Shown here: piece after piece, positions 28,064 through 37,597 of the stretch | How positions within the stretch are numbered: the first letter of the stretch is position 1 | Layout: the number at the start of each line of letters is the position of its first letter | DNA from: Geomonas ferrireducens | Lineage (GTDB): Bacteria > Desulfobacterota > Desulfuromonadia > Geobacterales > Geobacteraceae | Assembly (NCBI RefSeq): GCF_004917065.1 | Contig: NZ_SSYA01000004.1 | Coordinates: 6,127-70,126 of the forward strand | Reading direction: 5' to 3' | DNA length: 64,000 nt | Notes under the pieces: model-generated | Database searches by the model: none | What the model was told of the DNA's origin: nothing | Seen by the model: the letters and a program-made list of their open reading frames with translations, nothing else | Program-made: the position numbers and the translations under genes

Positions 28064-30469
28064 TTGCTGCGTAAATCGTTATCAGCTCTGCTTGTCGTTC
28101 AGCTTTTCGGGGCATCCTACGCCCTGGCCGAACAGCCCGTTGCCGGAAAGGCCGCACCGGACGCCACCTCCACGGGGAAGAGCGCGGCTGAGAAGGCCGC
28201 AGCAAAACCCGTCGAGGAGAAACCGGCAAGCGACAAGATAGCCGCGGTCAGGATAAGCGGCAACCACCGCATCGAGAGTGCCGCCGTCATGCAGGCGGTC
28301 CGGATCAAGGCAGGCGACGTCCTCGATCCCGAGAAGGTGGATGCCGACATCCGCGCCATCTTCAAGCTAGGGCACTTCACCGACGTGAAGGCGCAGACCG
28401 ACGTGAAGGACGGGGCGCTCGTCCTCGAATACGTCGTGACCGAGAAGCCGATCGTCCGTGAGATAAAGATCGAGGGGGCCAAGGAGATAAGCGCGGACAA
28501 GGTGCGCGAGGCCGTCGAGATCAAGCCGAATTCGGTCTTTTCCGCCAAGGCGCTGCAAAAGAGCGTCAAGAAGGTGAAGAAGCTGTACGCGGACGAGGGT
28601 TATTACCTGGCCGAGGTCTCCGGCGACATCAGCGTGCGCTCCGATACCGATATCCACGTCATCTTCCGCATCAAGGAAGGGGACAAGGTCCTGATCCAGA
28701 AGATCGAGTTCGACGGCAACCACGCCTTCACCGACAAAAAGCTGAAAAAGTCGATGGAGACCGACGAGAAGTGGTTCCTCTCCTGGCTCACCGGGGCCGG
28801 TACTTACAAGGAGGAGGTGCTCAAAAACGACGTCAACCTCCTTACCGAGCTCTACATGAACAACGGCTACGTCAACGTGAAGGTCGGCGAGCCTAAGGTT
28901 GAACTCCTGACTGATCGCACCGGCCTCAAGGTCCGCATCGGCATCACCGAGGGGGAGCAGTACCGCCTCGGCAAGCTCGCCTTCAAGGGGGAACTCCTCG
29001 AGAACGAGAGCGTGCTCGCCGGAAAGCTCAAGGAGAAGAGCGGCCAGCTCTTCAGCCGCGCCGACCTGCGCACCGACGTCTTCGCCCTCACCGACCTCTA
29101 CGCCGACAAGGGGTACGCCTTCGCCAACGCGTCGCCGCTCACCAAGCTGAACGCGGATACCCACACCATCGACATCACCTTCGATATGGAGAAGGGGCAG
29201 AAGGTGACCATCGACCGGATCAACATCTCCGGCAACACGAAGACGCGCGACAAGGTCGTGCGCCGTGAACTGAGGCTCGACGAGGGAGACCAGTACAGCT
29301 CCACGGGGCTCAAGCGCAGCAAGCAGAACCTGATGAACACCGGCTTCTTCGAGGAGGCGAACATCGCCACGGTGAAGGGAAGCGCCCCGGACAAGCTCGA
29401 CATGAACGTCGAGGTGAAGGAGAAACCGACCGGCACCTTCAGCATCGGCGCAGGCTACAGCTCACTCGACGGCATCATAGGGCAGGGCTCGATCCAGCAG
29501 GCGAACTTCCTGGGGCTCGGGCTCAAGATGACCGCGGCCGCCAGCCTCGGCAGCAAGTCGCAGACCTATAACCTGGGTCTCACCGACCCGTACTTCATGG
29601 ACACCAAGTGGACCGTCGGGGGCGACATCTACCGCACCGACCGTAAGTACCTCGACTATACCCGCAGGGCGACCGGCGGTGACATCAAGGCGGGATACTC
29701 CCTCTCCGATACGCTCGGGACCTTCTGGCTTTACAAGTACGAGCAGAAGGAGATCTACGACGAGTCCGAGGACCTCCTGCAGAACATCCACAACGGGTCG
29801 GTGATCGCACCCGAGGCCACTTCCACGACGAGCGCCATCGTCGCGAGCCTCACCAGCAACACCACCGATTACCGTCCCGACCCCACGACCGGCATGATCA
29901 ACACGCTCTCCATAGAGTTCGCCGGTCTTGGCGGCAGCAACAGGTACATCAAGTACCTGACCGAGCACACCCTGTTCCACCCGGTGCTGTGGGGGGTGGG
30001 GTCGCTGCGCGGCACCTTGGGGTACGTGCAGTCCTACGGCGGCAAGGATGTCCCGATCGACGAGAAGTTCTACCTGGGCGGCATCAGCTCGCTGCGCGGC
30101 TTCTCCTCGAGAACGGTGAGCCCCTACAAGACGAGCCAGGTACCGAGGATCGGTGTCGGCGGTGCCGACGGCAAAAGCGACAACCGTGTCTACTTAGGTG
30201 GCGCGGTCGAGGCGGTGGCCAACGCCGAGTACACCTTCCCTCTGTTGAAGGAGGCGGGGCTCAAGGCGGTACTCTTCTTCGACGCGGGCAACTGTGAAAA
30301 CAACGTCAAGTCCACCTTCTCCAACGTACTGAGCAGTTACGGCGGCGGCATCAGGTGGTTCTCCCCGATCGGGCCGCTGAGGCTTGAGTACGGCATTCCG
30401 ATCAACCCGAGGGAAGGGATAGACAGCAAAGGCGGCAAGTTGGAGTTCTCCATAGGGAGCATTTTCTAA
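28064..30469 (+). CDS. bamA: Outer membrane protein assembly factor BamA
   Basis: An 801-residue Omp85 protein that inserts beta-barrels in the outer membrane. It has a signal peptide (ALLVVQLFGASYALA), an Ala/Lys-rich linker, then five POTRA-like repeats between about residues 60 and 420 (KIAAVRISGNHRI, REIKIEGAKEI, VLIQKIEFDGNHAF, YRLGKLAFKGELL, VTIDRINISGNTKT), then a barrel. GGISSLRGFSSRTVSP holds the loop-6 RGF motif, and the protein ends in an aromatic residue (FSIGSIF). The start is TTG behind GGGGGGA. Confidence 0.94.
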   Translation: MLRKSLSALLVVQLFGASYALAEQPVAGKAAPDATSTGKSAAEKAAAKPVEEKPASDKIAAVRISGNHRIESAAVMQAVRIKAGDVLDPEKVDADIRAIFKLGHFTDVKAQTDVKDGALVLEYVVTEKPIVREIKIEGAKEISADKVREAVEIKPNSVFSAKALQKSVKKVKKLYADEGYYLAEVSGDISVRSDTDIHVIFRIKEGDKVLIQKIEFDGNHAFTDKKLKKSMETDEKWFLSWLTGAGTYKEEVLKNDVNLLTELYMNNGYVNVKVGEPKVELLTDRTGLKVRIGITEGEQYRLGKLAFKGELLENESVLAGKLKEKSGQLFSRADLRTDVFALTDLYADKGYAFANASPLTKLNADTHTIDITFDMEKGQKVTIDRINISGNTKTRDKVVRRELRLDEGDQYSSTGLKRSKQNLMNTGFFEEANIATVKGSAPDKLDMNVEVKEKPTGTFSIGAGYSSLDGIIGQGSIQQANFLGLGLKMTAAASLGSKSQTYNLGLTDPYFMDTKWTVGGDIYRTDRKYLDYTRRATGGDIKAGYSLSDTLGTFWLYKYEQKEIYDESEDLLQNIHNGSVIAPEATSTTSAIVASLTSNTTDYRPDPTTGMINTLSIEFAGLGGSNRYIKYLTEHTLFHPVLWGVGSLRGTLGYVQSYGGKDVPIDEKFYLGGISSLRGFSSRTVSPYKTSQVPRIGVGGADGKSDNRVYLGGAVEAVANAEYTFPLLKEAGLKAVLFFDAGNCENNVKSTFSNVLSSYGGGIRWFSPIGPLRLEYGIPINPREGIDSKGGKLEFSIGSIF

Positions 30470-30495
30470 AATCGATGCACTGCAAGGAGCAAGTC

Positions 30496-31011
30496 ATGAA
30501 ACGTTTCATCATCGCATTATCGCTGGTTCTGGCACTTCCGCTGTCCGTGATGGCCGCCGATGGTTCAAAGATCGGTTCGGTCGATGTGCAGAAGGTGCTG
30601 CTGACCTCCGACGCAGGGAAGGAAGCGAAGGAGCAACTGGCTCAGAAGGCCAGCAAGTACGAGGCGGAAAAGGCGAGCAAGGAAGGTGAGCTGAAGAAGC
30701 TCAAAGGCGAGCTGGAGAGCCAGGGGGCGCTGCTGAACGATTCCGCCCGTGGAGCGAAGGAGCGTGACTACCAGCAGCGCTTGAAAGAGTACCAGCGCTT
30801 CCTCAAGGACGCCCAGGACGACCTGCAGGCGAAGAACGACGAGTTCACCGGCAAGATCGTGGATGAGATCGTGAAGGTGGCCCAGGTCTTCGGGAAGAAG
30901 AACGGCTTCACCGCCATCTTCGTCAAGAACGAGACCATGATCTTCCTCGACCCCTCCGCCGATGTCACCGAAGCGGTGCTGAAGGCGTTCAACGAGAACA
31001 GGAAGAAGTAA
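30496..31011 (+). CDS. skp: Periplasmic chaperone Skp/OmpH
   Basis: A 171-residue chaperone that carries unfolded outer-membrane proteins to BamA. Signal peptide KRFIIALSLVLALPLSVMAA, then the family start GSKIGSVDVQKVLLTSDAGK, a long coiled-coil arm (about residues 45-110), and the C-terminal FTAIFVKNETMIFLDPSADV. The start at 30496 is set by AAGGAGC. It lies 26 bp after bamA and is followed by a heptamer-bounded spacer. Confidence 0.92.
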   Translation: MKRFIIALSLVLALPLSVMAADGSKIGSVDVQKVLLTSDAGKEAKEQLAQKASKYEAEKASKEGELKKLKGELESQGALLNDSARGAKERDYQQRLKEYQRFLKDAQDDLQAKNDEFTGKIVDEIVKVAQVFGKKNGFTAIFVKNETMIFLDPSADVTEAVLKAFNENRKK

Positions 31012-31016
31012 ACCCC

Positions 31017-31234
31017 GTTCAGCGTTCAACGTTCAACGTTACGACCACTCCCCCCTCCTGCCCGAGGGGGCAGACCGGGGCCGACACCGTAGTGACTGCG
31101 GGCGGAGGTTCCCTGGCTGCTCCTGAAAGGTCGGGGGGGAATTGTCGTTTTTGAGAGGCGACAAGTCGGTGTTACGCGTCCTTAATGGCGCGCACCGTTT
31201 ACGAACGTTGAACGCAGAACGTTGAACATTTTTT
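31017..31234. repeat. Heptamer-bounded intergenic element 1 (no gene)
   Basis: Left arm GTTCAGC-GTTCAAC-GTTCAAC-GTT (31017-31040), right arm AACGTTG-AACGCAG-AACGTTG-AAC (31204-31227) ending in T6 (31229-31234). The arms are inverted copies of one another. The 163 bp inside is GC-rich, with CGACACCG and CGGTGTT as a small inner inverted pair, and has no convincing gene. It starts 6 bp after the skp stop and ends 9 bp before lpxD. Confidence 0.8.
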
Positions 31235-31243
31235 GAGGTTCAT

Positions 31244-32284
31244 ATGAAAAAGACGCTTCGAGAAATAGCCGAGTATCTCGGGGGGACGGTTTCGGGCGAC
31301 GGCGACGTGCTGATCGGCGGACTGGGAACCCTCGACGACGCGGGGGAAGGGCAGCTCACCTTCCTCGCGAACCCGAAGTACGCAAGCAAGGTGGCCACCA
31401 CGGGCGCCTCGGCGGTGCTCATGGGGACGGGGGGGAACACACACGGCAAAAACGCCATCTTCCACGCGAACCCCTACCTCGCCTTCGCCAAGCTTTTGAC
31501 CCTGTTCTACACCCAGCCGGCACCCCGCCTGGGCGTGCTCCCGGGCGCCTTCGTAGCGCCGGGTGCGAAGATAGGCCAGGAAGTCACCATCTACCCGGGT
31601 GCGACCGTCGGCCCCGGCGTCACCGTCGGCGACCGCGTGACCCTCTACCCCGGCGTGGTACTCTACCCCGGCTCCAGCGTCGGGGACGACGTCACCCTCT
31701 ACGCCAACGTGAGCGTCCGCGAGCGCTGCCGCATCGGCAACCGCGTCATCATCCACGACGGCACGGTGATCGGCTCGGACGGTTTCGGCTACGCGCCGGA
31801 CGGCAGCTCCTGGTACAAGATCCCGCAGATCGGCATCGTGGTGGTCGAAGACGACGTGGAGATCGGCTCCAACGCGGTCATCGACCGCGCGGCACTCGAG
31901 GTCACCCGCATCAGGCGCGGCACCAAGATCGACAACCTCGTGCAGATCGGCCACAACTGCGTGATCGGCGAGGACTGCATGATCGTCTCGCAGGTAGGTA
32001 TCTCCGGCAGCACCCAGCTCGGCAACCACGTCATCCTGGGAGGCCAAGTCGGCGTCGCCGGACACATAAAGATCGGCGACAACGTCATGGTGGGAGCCAA
32101 GTCCGGCGTGGCGGGGAACCTGGAGCCGAACCAGGTCCTTTCCGGGATACCGGTCATGCCGCACCGCGAGTGGCTCAAATCCTCCAATCTGCTCCCGAAG
32201 CTCCCGGAATTCAGGAAGACCCTGAACACCCTCGAGAAGCGCGTGGCCGAGCTGGAGGCGAAGCTCGCCGAAAAAGGGGAATAG
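31244..32284 (+). CDS. lpxD: UDP-3-O-acylglucosamine N-acyltransferase
   Basis: A 346-residue cytoplasmic acyltransferase, third step of lipid A synthesis. The N-terminal uridine-binding domain ([20 protein letters not shown]) precedes a left-handed beta-helix of hexapeptide repeats, with the catalytic His in [12 protein letters not shown] (about 240) and the C-terminal helical [20 protein letters not shown]. It is the first of the lpx genes, right after heptamer element 1. Confidence 0.95.
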   Translation: MKKTLREIAEYLGGTVSGDGDVLIGGLGTLDDAGEGQLTFLANPKYASKVATTGASAVLMGTGGNTHGKNAIFHANPYLAFAKLLTLFYTQPAPRLGVLPGAFVAPGAKIGQEVTIYPGATVGPGVTVGDRVTLYPGVVLYPGSSVGDDVTLYANVSVRERCRIGNRVIIHDGTVIGSDGFGYAPDGSSWYKIPQIGIVVVEDDVEIGSNAVIDRAALEVTRIRRGTKIDNLVQIGHNCVIGEDCMIVSQVGISGSTQLGNHVILGGQVGVAGHIKIGDNVMVGAKSGVAGNLEPNQVLSGIPVMPHREWLKSSNLLPKLPEFRKTLNTLEKRVAELEAKLAEKGE

Positions 32285-32359
32285 CCCCCCGTAACACTGA
32301 AATGAATACCTCGGCTCAAGCCCGACGGGCTGTCGGCCGATGCAAGGAGAGGACAGGCA

Positions 32360-32794
32360 ATGCTTGATATCGTCCAGATAATGGAAATTCTGCCGCACCG
32401 TTACCCGTTTCTGCTCATCGACAAGGTCACCGACCTGGAGCCCGGGAAGCGGATCGTGGCCATCAAGAACGTGACCATGAACGAGCCCTTCTTCCAGGGG
32501 CACTTCCCCGGTTTCCCGGTGATGCCGGGGGTCCTGATCATCGAGGCGATGGCCCAGGCCGCCGCCACCATGGCATACCTCAGCATGGGGGGGGACGCGA
32601 AGGACAAGGTGAGCTACTTCATGGCCATCGACAACGCGCGTTTCAGGAAGCCGGTAAAGCCCGGCGACACCCTGAGAATCGAGGTGGAGACCCTCTTCAA
32701 CAAGCGCGGCATCTGGAGCTGCGCCGCCAAGGCTTACGTCGGCGAGACGCTGATGACCGAAGCGGAACTGAAGGCAACGCTCGCCGACAAGTAG
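32360..32794 (+). CDS. fabZ: 3-hydroxyacyl-ACP dehydratase
   Basis: A 144-residue hot-dog enzyme of fatty acid synthesis. The catalytic pair lies in MEILPHRYPFLLIDKV (His) and HFPGFPVMPGVLIIEAMAQ (Glu). Placement between lpxD and lpxA is the standard order and links fatty acid and lipid A precursor use. AAGGAGAGG precedes the ATG. The 75-bp gap before it has only a small AGCCC/GGGCT hairpin. Confidence 0.95.
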   Translation: MLDIVQIMEILPHRYPFLLIDKVTDLEPGKRIVAIKNVTMNEPFFQGHFPGFPVMPGVLIIEAMAQAAATMAYLSMGGDAKDKVSYFMAIDNARFRKPVKPGDTLRIEVETLFNKRGIWSCAAKAYVGETLMTEAELKATLADK

Positions 32795-32809
32795 GCACGG
32801 AGAACATCT

Positions 32810-33586
32810 ATGATCCACAGCACCGCAATCATCCATCCCGGAGCCAAGATCGCCGAAGGGGTTGAGATCGGCCCGTACGCCGTGATCGGCGAGAACGTGA
32901 GCATCGGCAAGGGGACCAAGGTGGGGCCGCACGCCGTCATCGACGGCTGGACCGAGATCGGCGAAAACAACACCATTTTCCATATGGCGTCGGTCGGGGC
33001 GATCCCGCAGGACCTCAAGTACCGCGGCGAGAAAACCTGGCTCAGGATCGGCAACGGGAACACCATCCGCGAGTTCGCGAGCCTGCACCTCGGGACCGTG
33101 ACCGGCGACGGCGAGACCACCGTCGGCGACAACAACCTCTTCATGGCGTACTCCCACGTAGCGCACGACTGCCACATCGGCAACAACGTCATCATGGCGA
33201 ATTCGGCCACCCTCGCGGGGCACGTCACCGTCGAGGACTACGCGATCCTCGGGGGGCTCTGCGCGGTGCTGCAGTTCATGCGCATCGGCGCCCACGTCAT
33301 GGTGGGGGGGATGACCTCGGTTCCGCTCGACGTCCCGCCGTACACGATCATCACCGGTGACCGTTCCGAAAGCCGCCTGCGCGGCCTGAACCTGGTAGGG
33401 CTTAAGCGGCGCGGTTTCTCCGACGAGACCATCTCCAGCCTGAAGAAGGCCTACAAGCTTCTCTCCATGTCGGGACTGAAGCTTGCCGAGGCGGTCGAGA
33501 AGATGAAGACCGAGGTGCCGAAGTGCCCCGAGGTGGACCACTTCATCGAGTTCATCGAGACTGCCAAACGGGGCGTCACAAGGTAA
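32810..33586 (+). CDS. lpxA: UDP-N-acetylglucosamine acyltransferase
   Basis: A 258-residue hexapeptide-repeat enzyme, first step of lipid A synthesis. Wording such as IHSTAIIHPGAKIAEGVEIG, the catalytic His in YSHVAHDCHIGNN (about 122) and the C-terminal LNLVGLKRRGFSDETI is diagnostic. It follows fabZ by 15 bp. Confidence 0.95.
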   Translation: MIHSTAIIHPGAKIAEGVEIGPYAVIGENVSIGKGTKVGPHAVIDGWTEIGENNTIFHMASVGAIPQDLKYRGEKTWLRIGNGNTIREFASLHLGTVTGDGETTVGDNNLFMAYSHVAHDCHIGNNVIMANSATLAGHVTVEDYAILGGLCAVLQFMRIGAHVMVGGMTSVPLDVPPYTIITGDRSESRLRGLNLVGLKRRGFSDETISSLKKAYKLLSMSGLKLAEAVEKMKTEVPKCPEVDHFIEFIETAKRGVTR

Positions 33587-33594
33587 AAAAGGAG

Positions 33595-33643
33595 GGTCGA
33601 GGTCGGGGTGCAGGACGGACTTTCCCCGACCTGTGTCTCGACC
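33595..33643 (+). other. Stem-loop between lpxA and lpxB
   Basis: GGTCGAGGTCGGGG (33595-33608) pairs with CCCCGACC (33624-33631) and, after an interruption, TCGACC (33638-33643). The T-run is weak, so it may be a processing site, an attenuator or the scar of a lost gene. Confidence 0.55.
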
Positions 33644-33666
33644 TTGATCTCTTTTAGAGGTTCTAT

Positions 33667-34809
33667 TTGCAAGAAAAGCAACAGTCAGTGATGATCGTCG
33701 CCGGGGAGGCTTCCGGCGAGATGTACGGCGCGCAGATCGCCTCCGCGATACGCACCCTCTCCCCCGACACCCGCTTCTTCGGGATGGGTGGGAACTGCAT
33801 GCGCGAGGCCGGGGTGGAAACCCTGGTCGACGCCAACGTGATGGCGGTGATGGGGCTCGTGGAAGTTGTGGCGCACCTGCCGACCATCATAAACGGCTTC
33901 AACACGCTGAAAAACAAACTCCACACCGATCCTCCCGACCTCCTGATCCTGATCGATTACCCGGATTTCAACCTGAGGCTCGCCAAGGTGGCGAAGAAGG
34001 CGGGCATCAAGGTGCTCTACTTCATCTCCCCGCAGGTCTGGGCCTGGAGAAGCCACCGCGTGCACGGCATCGGCCGCGTCGTCGACATGATGGCGGTGCT
34101 CTTCCCCTTCGAGGTCCCCTTCTACCGGAAGGCCGGGGTTCCGGTCACCTTCGTCGGACACCCGCTGCTCGACCTGGTAAAGCCGACCATGCGGCGTGAC
34201 GAGGCGCTCGCCTCGCTGGGACTCGACCCGCAAAGGCGCTGCGTGGGGCTTTTCCCCGGCAGCCGCCACGCGGAGGTGAAAAAGCTCTTTCCCGTCATCC
34301 TCGACGCGGCGCGCATCCTGAAAGAGCGCATGCCGGACCTGCAGTTCGTGCTGCCGCGCGCCTCCTCGCTAAAGGATGAGGACCTCGCCCACTACCTTTC
34401 CGGGGCGGGGCTCGATGTCGCCGTGATCGCCGGGAGAAACCACGACGTGATGACCGCCTGCGACGCGGTGATCGCGGCGTCCGGTACCGTGGTCATGGAG
34501 CTCGCCCTGGTCGGCGTTCCCCACGTGATCATCTACAAGATGTCCAAGTTCACCTACGAGGTGGGGAAACGGGTCATCAACGTGCCGCACATAGGGATCA
34601 GCAACATCGTCGCTGAAAAGCGGATGGTGAAGGAATTGTTGCAAGACGAAGCGGAGCCGCTGCCGATCGCGAACGAGATCGACGCGCTCCTGAACAACCC
34701 CGGTTACGCGGCGGCCATGCGGGAAGATTTCGCCGCGATGAGAGTTAAGCTGGGGAGCGGCGGCGCTTTGGGCCGCGTGGCCCGGCTCGCCATGGAGATG
34801 ATGAAATGA
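33667..34809 (+). CDS. lpxB: Lipid-A-disaccharide synthase
   Basis: A 380-residue GT19 enzyme joining UDP-diacylglucosamine and lipid X. N-terminal VMIVAGEASGEMYGAQIASA, FFGMGGNCMREAGVE, ISPQVWAWRSHRVHGI, VGHPLLD and FPGSRHAEVKKLFPVILDAA are typical. The start is TTG with TAGAGG upstream. It overlaps msbA by 4 bp (ATGA). No lpxH or lpxI gene for making lipid X lies between lpxA and lpxB. Confidence 0.95.
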   Translation: MQEKQQSVMIVAGEASGEMYGAQIASAIRTLSPDTRFFGMGGNCMREAGVETLVDANVMAVMGLVEVVAHLPTIINGFNTLKNKLHTDPPDLLILIDYPDFNLRLAKVAKKAGIKVLYFISPQVWAWRSHRVHGIGRVVDMMAVLFPFEVPFYRKAGVPVTFVGHPLLDLVKPTMRRDEALASLGLDPQRRCVGLFPGSRHAEVKKLFPVILDAARILKERMPDLQFVLPRASSLKDEDLAHYLSGAGLDVAVIAGRNHDVMTACDAVIAASGTVVMELALVGVPHVIIYKMSKFTYEVGKRVINVPHIGISNIVAEKRMVKELLQDEAEPLPIANEIDALLNNPGYAAAMREDFAAMRVKLGSGGALGRVARLAMEMMK

Positions 34810-36569
34810 GTGCAACACCCCCGAAGAAAGTGAACGTTTTCATGCGGCTGGTCGGCTACAGCCGTCCTCACTGGTGGCGCATCGCGCTTGCCGCCGTGGG
34901 CTCGCTCGGGGTGGGCGGGATGGACGGCGCCATGGCCTACCTCGTCGAGCCGGTCTTAAGGAAGATCTTTTCCGGCAAGGACACCGCCATCTTCATGCTG
35001 CTGCCGATCGGTATCGTGCTGCTTTACGCCCTGCGCGGCGTCTGCCGCTACACGAACGACTACTTCATCAAGAGCGCCGGGCAGCTGGCGGTCCAGGACG
35101 TGAGAAACGATCTGTACGAGAAGAACATGCGCCTGAGTGTCGGGTACTTCAACCGCAACGAGACCGGCACGCTCATGTCGCGCGTGCTGGCCGACGTCGG
35201 GATGATGCAGGAAGGGGTGGCGAACGTCATCAGCGGCCTGTTCCGCGACGGGATCTCGGCCGTCGCCCTGCTGGGCGTCATCTTCTACCGCGACTGGCAG
35301 CTCGCCCTGATCTCCTTCGTGGTCATTCCGCTCACCGTGATCCCGGCGACGAAGATCGGCAAGCGGATCAAGCGGGTGGCGCGCCAGGGGCAGGAGAAGA
35401 TGGGGGACCTGGCCAGCATCCTCCAGGAGACCTACTCCGGCATCAAGGTGGTGAAGGCCTTCGGCCTCGAGGGGCGCGAGATCGAGCGCTTCCGGGCGCG
35501 CAACAGCGACTTCTACCACTTCACCAGGAAGAACATCAAGTACGACGGCCTCTCGACTCCGATCATGGAGTTCATCACCTCCTTCGGCATCGCAGCCGTC
35601 ATCTGGGTGGGGGGCAGCAACGTCATGCACGGCACGAAGAGCGCCTCGGAGTTCTTCTCCTTCATCACCGGCATGGTGCTCGTCTTCAACCCGATCAAGC
35701 GGCTGCTCTCCTCTTACAACAGCCTGCAGCGCTCCATAGGTGCCGCGGAACGGGTCTTCGAGGTGATGGACGAGAAACCCGAGATCGTGGATGCGCCGGA
35801 TGCCCGGGACCTCGGCAAGGTGAACGGCGAGGTGGAGTTCCGCGACGTCCGCTTCAAGTACGAGGACGACTACGTGCTGCAGGGGGTGGACCTCAAGGCG
35901 AAAAAAGGCGAGGTCATCGCCCTGGTCGGACCCTCCGGCGGCGGCAAGACCACCCTCGTCTCTCTCATCACCCGCTTCTACGATCCGACCGGCGGCGCGG
36001 TGCTCATGGACGGCGTCGACATCCGCAAGCGGACCATGCAGAACCTTTTGCAGCAGATCGCCCTGGTCGACCAGGAGACGATACTGTTCAACGACACCAT
36101 CGCCAACAACATCCGCTACGGACGCTCGCAGGCGACCGATGCGGAGGTCGAGGCCGCGGCGCGGGCCGCCTTCGCTCACGAGTTCATCCTGGAGCTCCCG
36201 GAGGGGTACCAGACCAACATCGGCGACCGCGGGGTGCGCCTCTCCGGCGGACAGCGCCAGAGGCTGTGCATCGCCCGGGCCATCCTAAAGGACGCCCCCA
36301 TCCTCATCCTCGACGAGGCGACCAGCGCGCTCGACACCGAGAGCGAGCAGATGGTGCAAAAGGCGCTCAATAACCTCATGAAGAACCGGACCACCTTCGT
36401 CATCGCGCATCGCCTCTCCACCATCACCCATGCCGACCGCATCGTGGTGCTGGAGAAGGGTGTTGTCGCGGAGATGGGGACCCACGAAGAGCTGCTGCAG
36501 AAGGAAGGGGTCTACAGCCGCCTGCACGGCATGCAGTTCAAGGAGACAAAATCGTGCCCCGCAGGGTAA
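34806..36569 (+). CDS. msbA: Lipid A export ABC transporter MsbA
   Basis: A 587-residue half-transporter that flips lipid A-core across the inner membrane. The N-terminal six-helix domain (about 20-320) is followed by an ATPase with Walker A LVGPSGGGKTTLVSLI, signature LSGGQRQRLCIARAIL, Walker B ILILDEATSALD and H-loop VIAHRLSTI. Position after lpxB supports the specific call over other exporters. Overlaps: 4 bp with lpxB, 16 bp with the next gene. Confidence 0.94.
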   Translation: MSATPPKKVNVFMRLVGYSRPHWWRIALAAVGSLGVGGMDGAMAYLVEPVLRKIFSGKDTAIFMLLPIGIVLLYALRGVCRYTNDYFIKSAGQLAVQDVRNDLYEKNMRLSVGYFNRNETGTLMSRVLADVGMMQEGVANVISGLFRDGISAVALLGVIFYRDWQLALISFVVIPLTVIPATKIGKRIKRVARQGQEKMGDLASILQETYSGIKVVKAFGLEGREIERFRARNSDFYHFTRKNIKYDGLSTPIMEFITSFGIAAVIWVGGSNVMHGTKSASEFFSFITGMVLVFNPIKRLLSSYNSLQRSIGAAERVFEVMDEKPEIVDAPDARDLGKVNGEVEFRDVRFKYEDDYVLQGVDLKAKKGEVIALVGPSGGGKTTLVSLITRFYDPTGGAVLMDGVDIRKRTMQNLLQQIALVDQETILFNDTIANNIRYGRSQATDAEVEAAARAAFAHEFILELPEGYQTNIGDRGVRLSGGQRQRLCIARAILKDAPILILDEATSALDTESEQMVQKALNNLMKNRTTFVIAHRLSTITHADRIVVLEKGVVAEMGTHEELLQKEGVYSRLHGMQFKETKSCPAG

Positions 36570-37501
36570 CTGCGACGAGGAAGTTGCGCTGGAGACTGGA
36601 GTCGCTGCTGTTCATGGCCGTCTCCAATCTGGTGGCGCGCCTTCCCCTTAGTGCCGCCAACGCCGTTGGGCCGGCACTGGGCAGGCTTTTGTTCCGTCTG
36701 TTGAAGCGGCGTCGCGAGATCGCGGTGCAAAACATCGAGCGCTCGCTTCCCTTCCTGGAAGCCCAGCCGGGGTGGGAGCGGCGCAGTGCCGTCGAGCTTG
36801 CCCGCGCGACCTTCGAGAACCTCGGTCGGACCGCGGTGGAGGTCTGCCGCCTCTACCACGACAAGGGGCAGGCGATGATCGATGCCGTCGAGTTCCGGGG
36901 ACTGGAGCACTTCCAGAAGGCGCGCGAGCGGGGGCGTGGCGTGGCGCTCCTCACCGGCCACTGCGGCAACTGGGAGCTCATGGCGCTCTCCTTCGGCAGC
37001 CGGGTGCAAAACATCAGCGTGGTGGCCAAACGCCAGGACAACCAGTCCCTGAACGCCGTGCTGGAGAAGGTGCGCGGGCGTCACGGGAACTCGGTCATCT
37101 ACGCCGACGGGGCCCTGCGCAACATGCTCGTCCAGTTCCGCCGCAACGGGGTCGTAGGGCTCCTGATCGATCAGGCCACCTGGACCCGCAACGGGGTGCT
37201 GGTCGATTTTCTCGGCCGACCGGCCTGGACCACCAACATGCTTGCCCTTTTGGCGCGCAAGAACCAGGTGCCGCTCGTGCCCGCCTTCATCCACCGTGAA
37301 GGGGAGCGTCAGGTGGTGGAGTTCCACCCGGAACTGGAACTGGGAGAGGCGCTCGAGGATATCGAGGTGCAGGACACGGTTCAGATGACCCGCTGCCTCG
37401 AGGATTACGTGGTGCGGCACCCGACCGAGTGGTATTGGGTTCATCAGCGCTGGAAGCGCGCCCCGCAACCGGCGGGTCCGGCGGACGGGGCGAAGCAGTA
37501 A
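36554..37501 (+). CDS. lpxL: LpxL/HtrB-type lipid A late acyltransferase
   Basis: A 315-residue membrane-anchored acyltransferase. N-terminal RLESLLFMAVSNLVARLPLS is the membrane segment. The HX4E catalytic motif is HCGNWE in LLTGHCGNWELMALSFG (about 134), followed by LLIDQATWTRNGVLVDFLGR and a C-terminal HPTEWYWVHQRWKR, all LpxL/HtrB-like. The start is GTG with AAGGAGA upstream, inside msbA. Which acyl position it fills cannot be told. Confidence 0.9.
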   Translation: MPRRVTATRKLRWRLESLLFMAVSNLVARLPLSAANAVGPALGRLLFRLLKRRREIAVQNIERSLPFLEAQPGWERRSAVELARATFENLGRTAVEVCRLYHDKGQAMIDAVEFRGLEHFQKARERGRGVALLTGHCGNWELMALSFGSRVQNISVVAKRQDNQSLNAVLEKVRGRHGNSVIYADGALRNMLVQFRRNGVVGLLIDQATWTRNGVLVDFLGRPAWTTNMLALLARKNQVPLVPAFIHREGERQVVEFHPELELGEALEDIEVQDTVQMTRCLEDYVVRHPTEWYWVHQRWKRAPQPAGPADGAKQ

Positions 37502-37597
37502 CCCCTCCACTTTCCGCCTGCCGCCGAACCTAGCGTTTGATCGCCTCGGTGCAGGCGGCTTCCCCGCTAATGGTTCCCGGATTATTTTGGAGGCCGG

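Noticed and set aside
31199-33541. A very long open reading frame on the minus strand opposite lpxD-fabZ-lpxA
   Set aside because: It is a by-product of high-GC codon use; the plus strand encodes three complete, recognisable enzymes, and the antisense product has no family-like motif.
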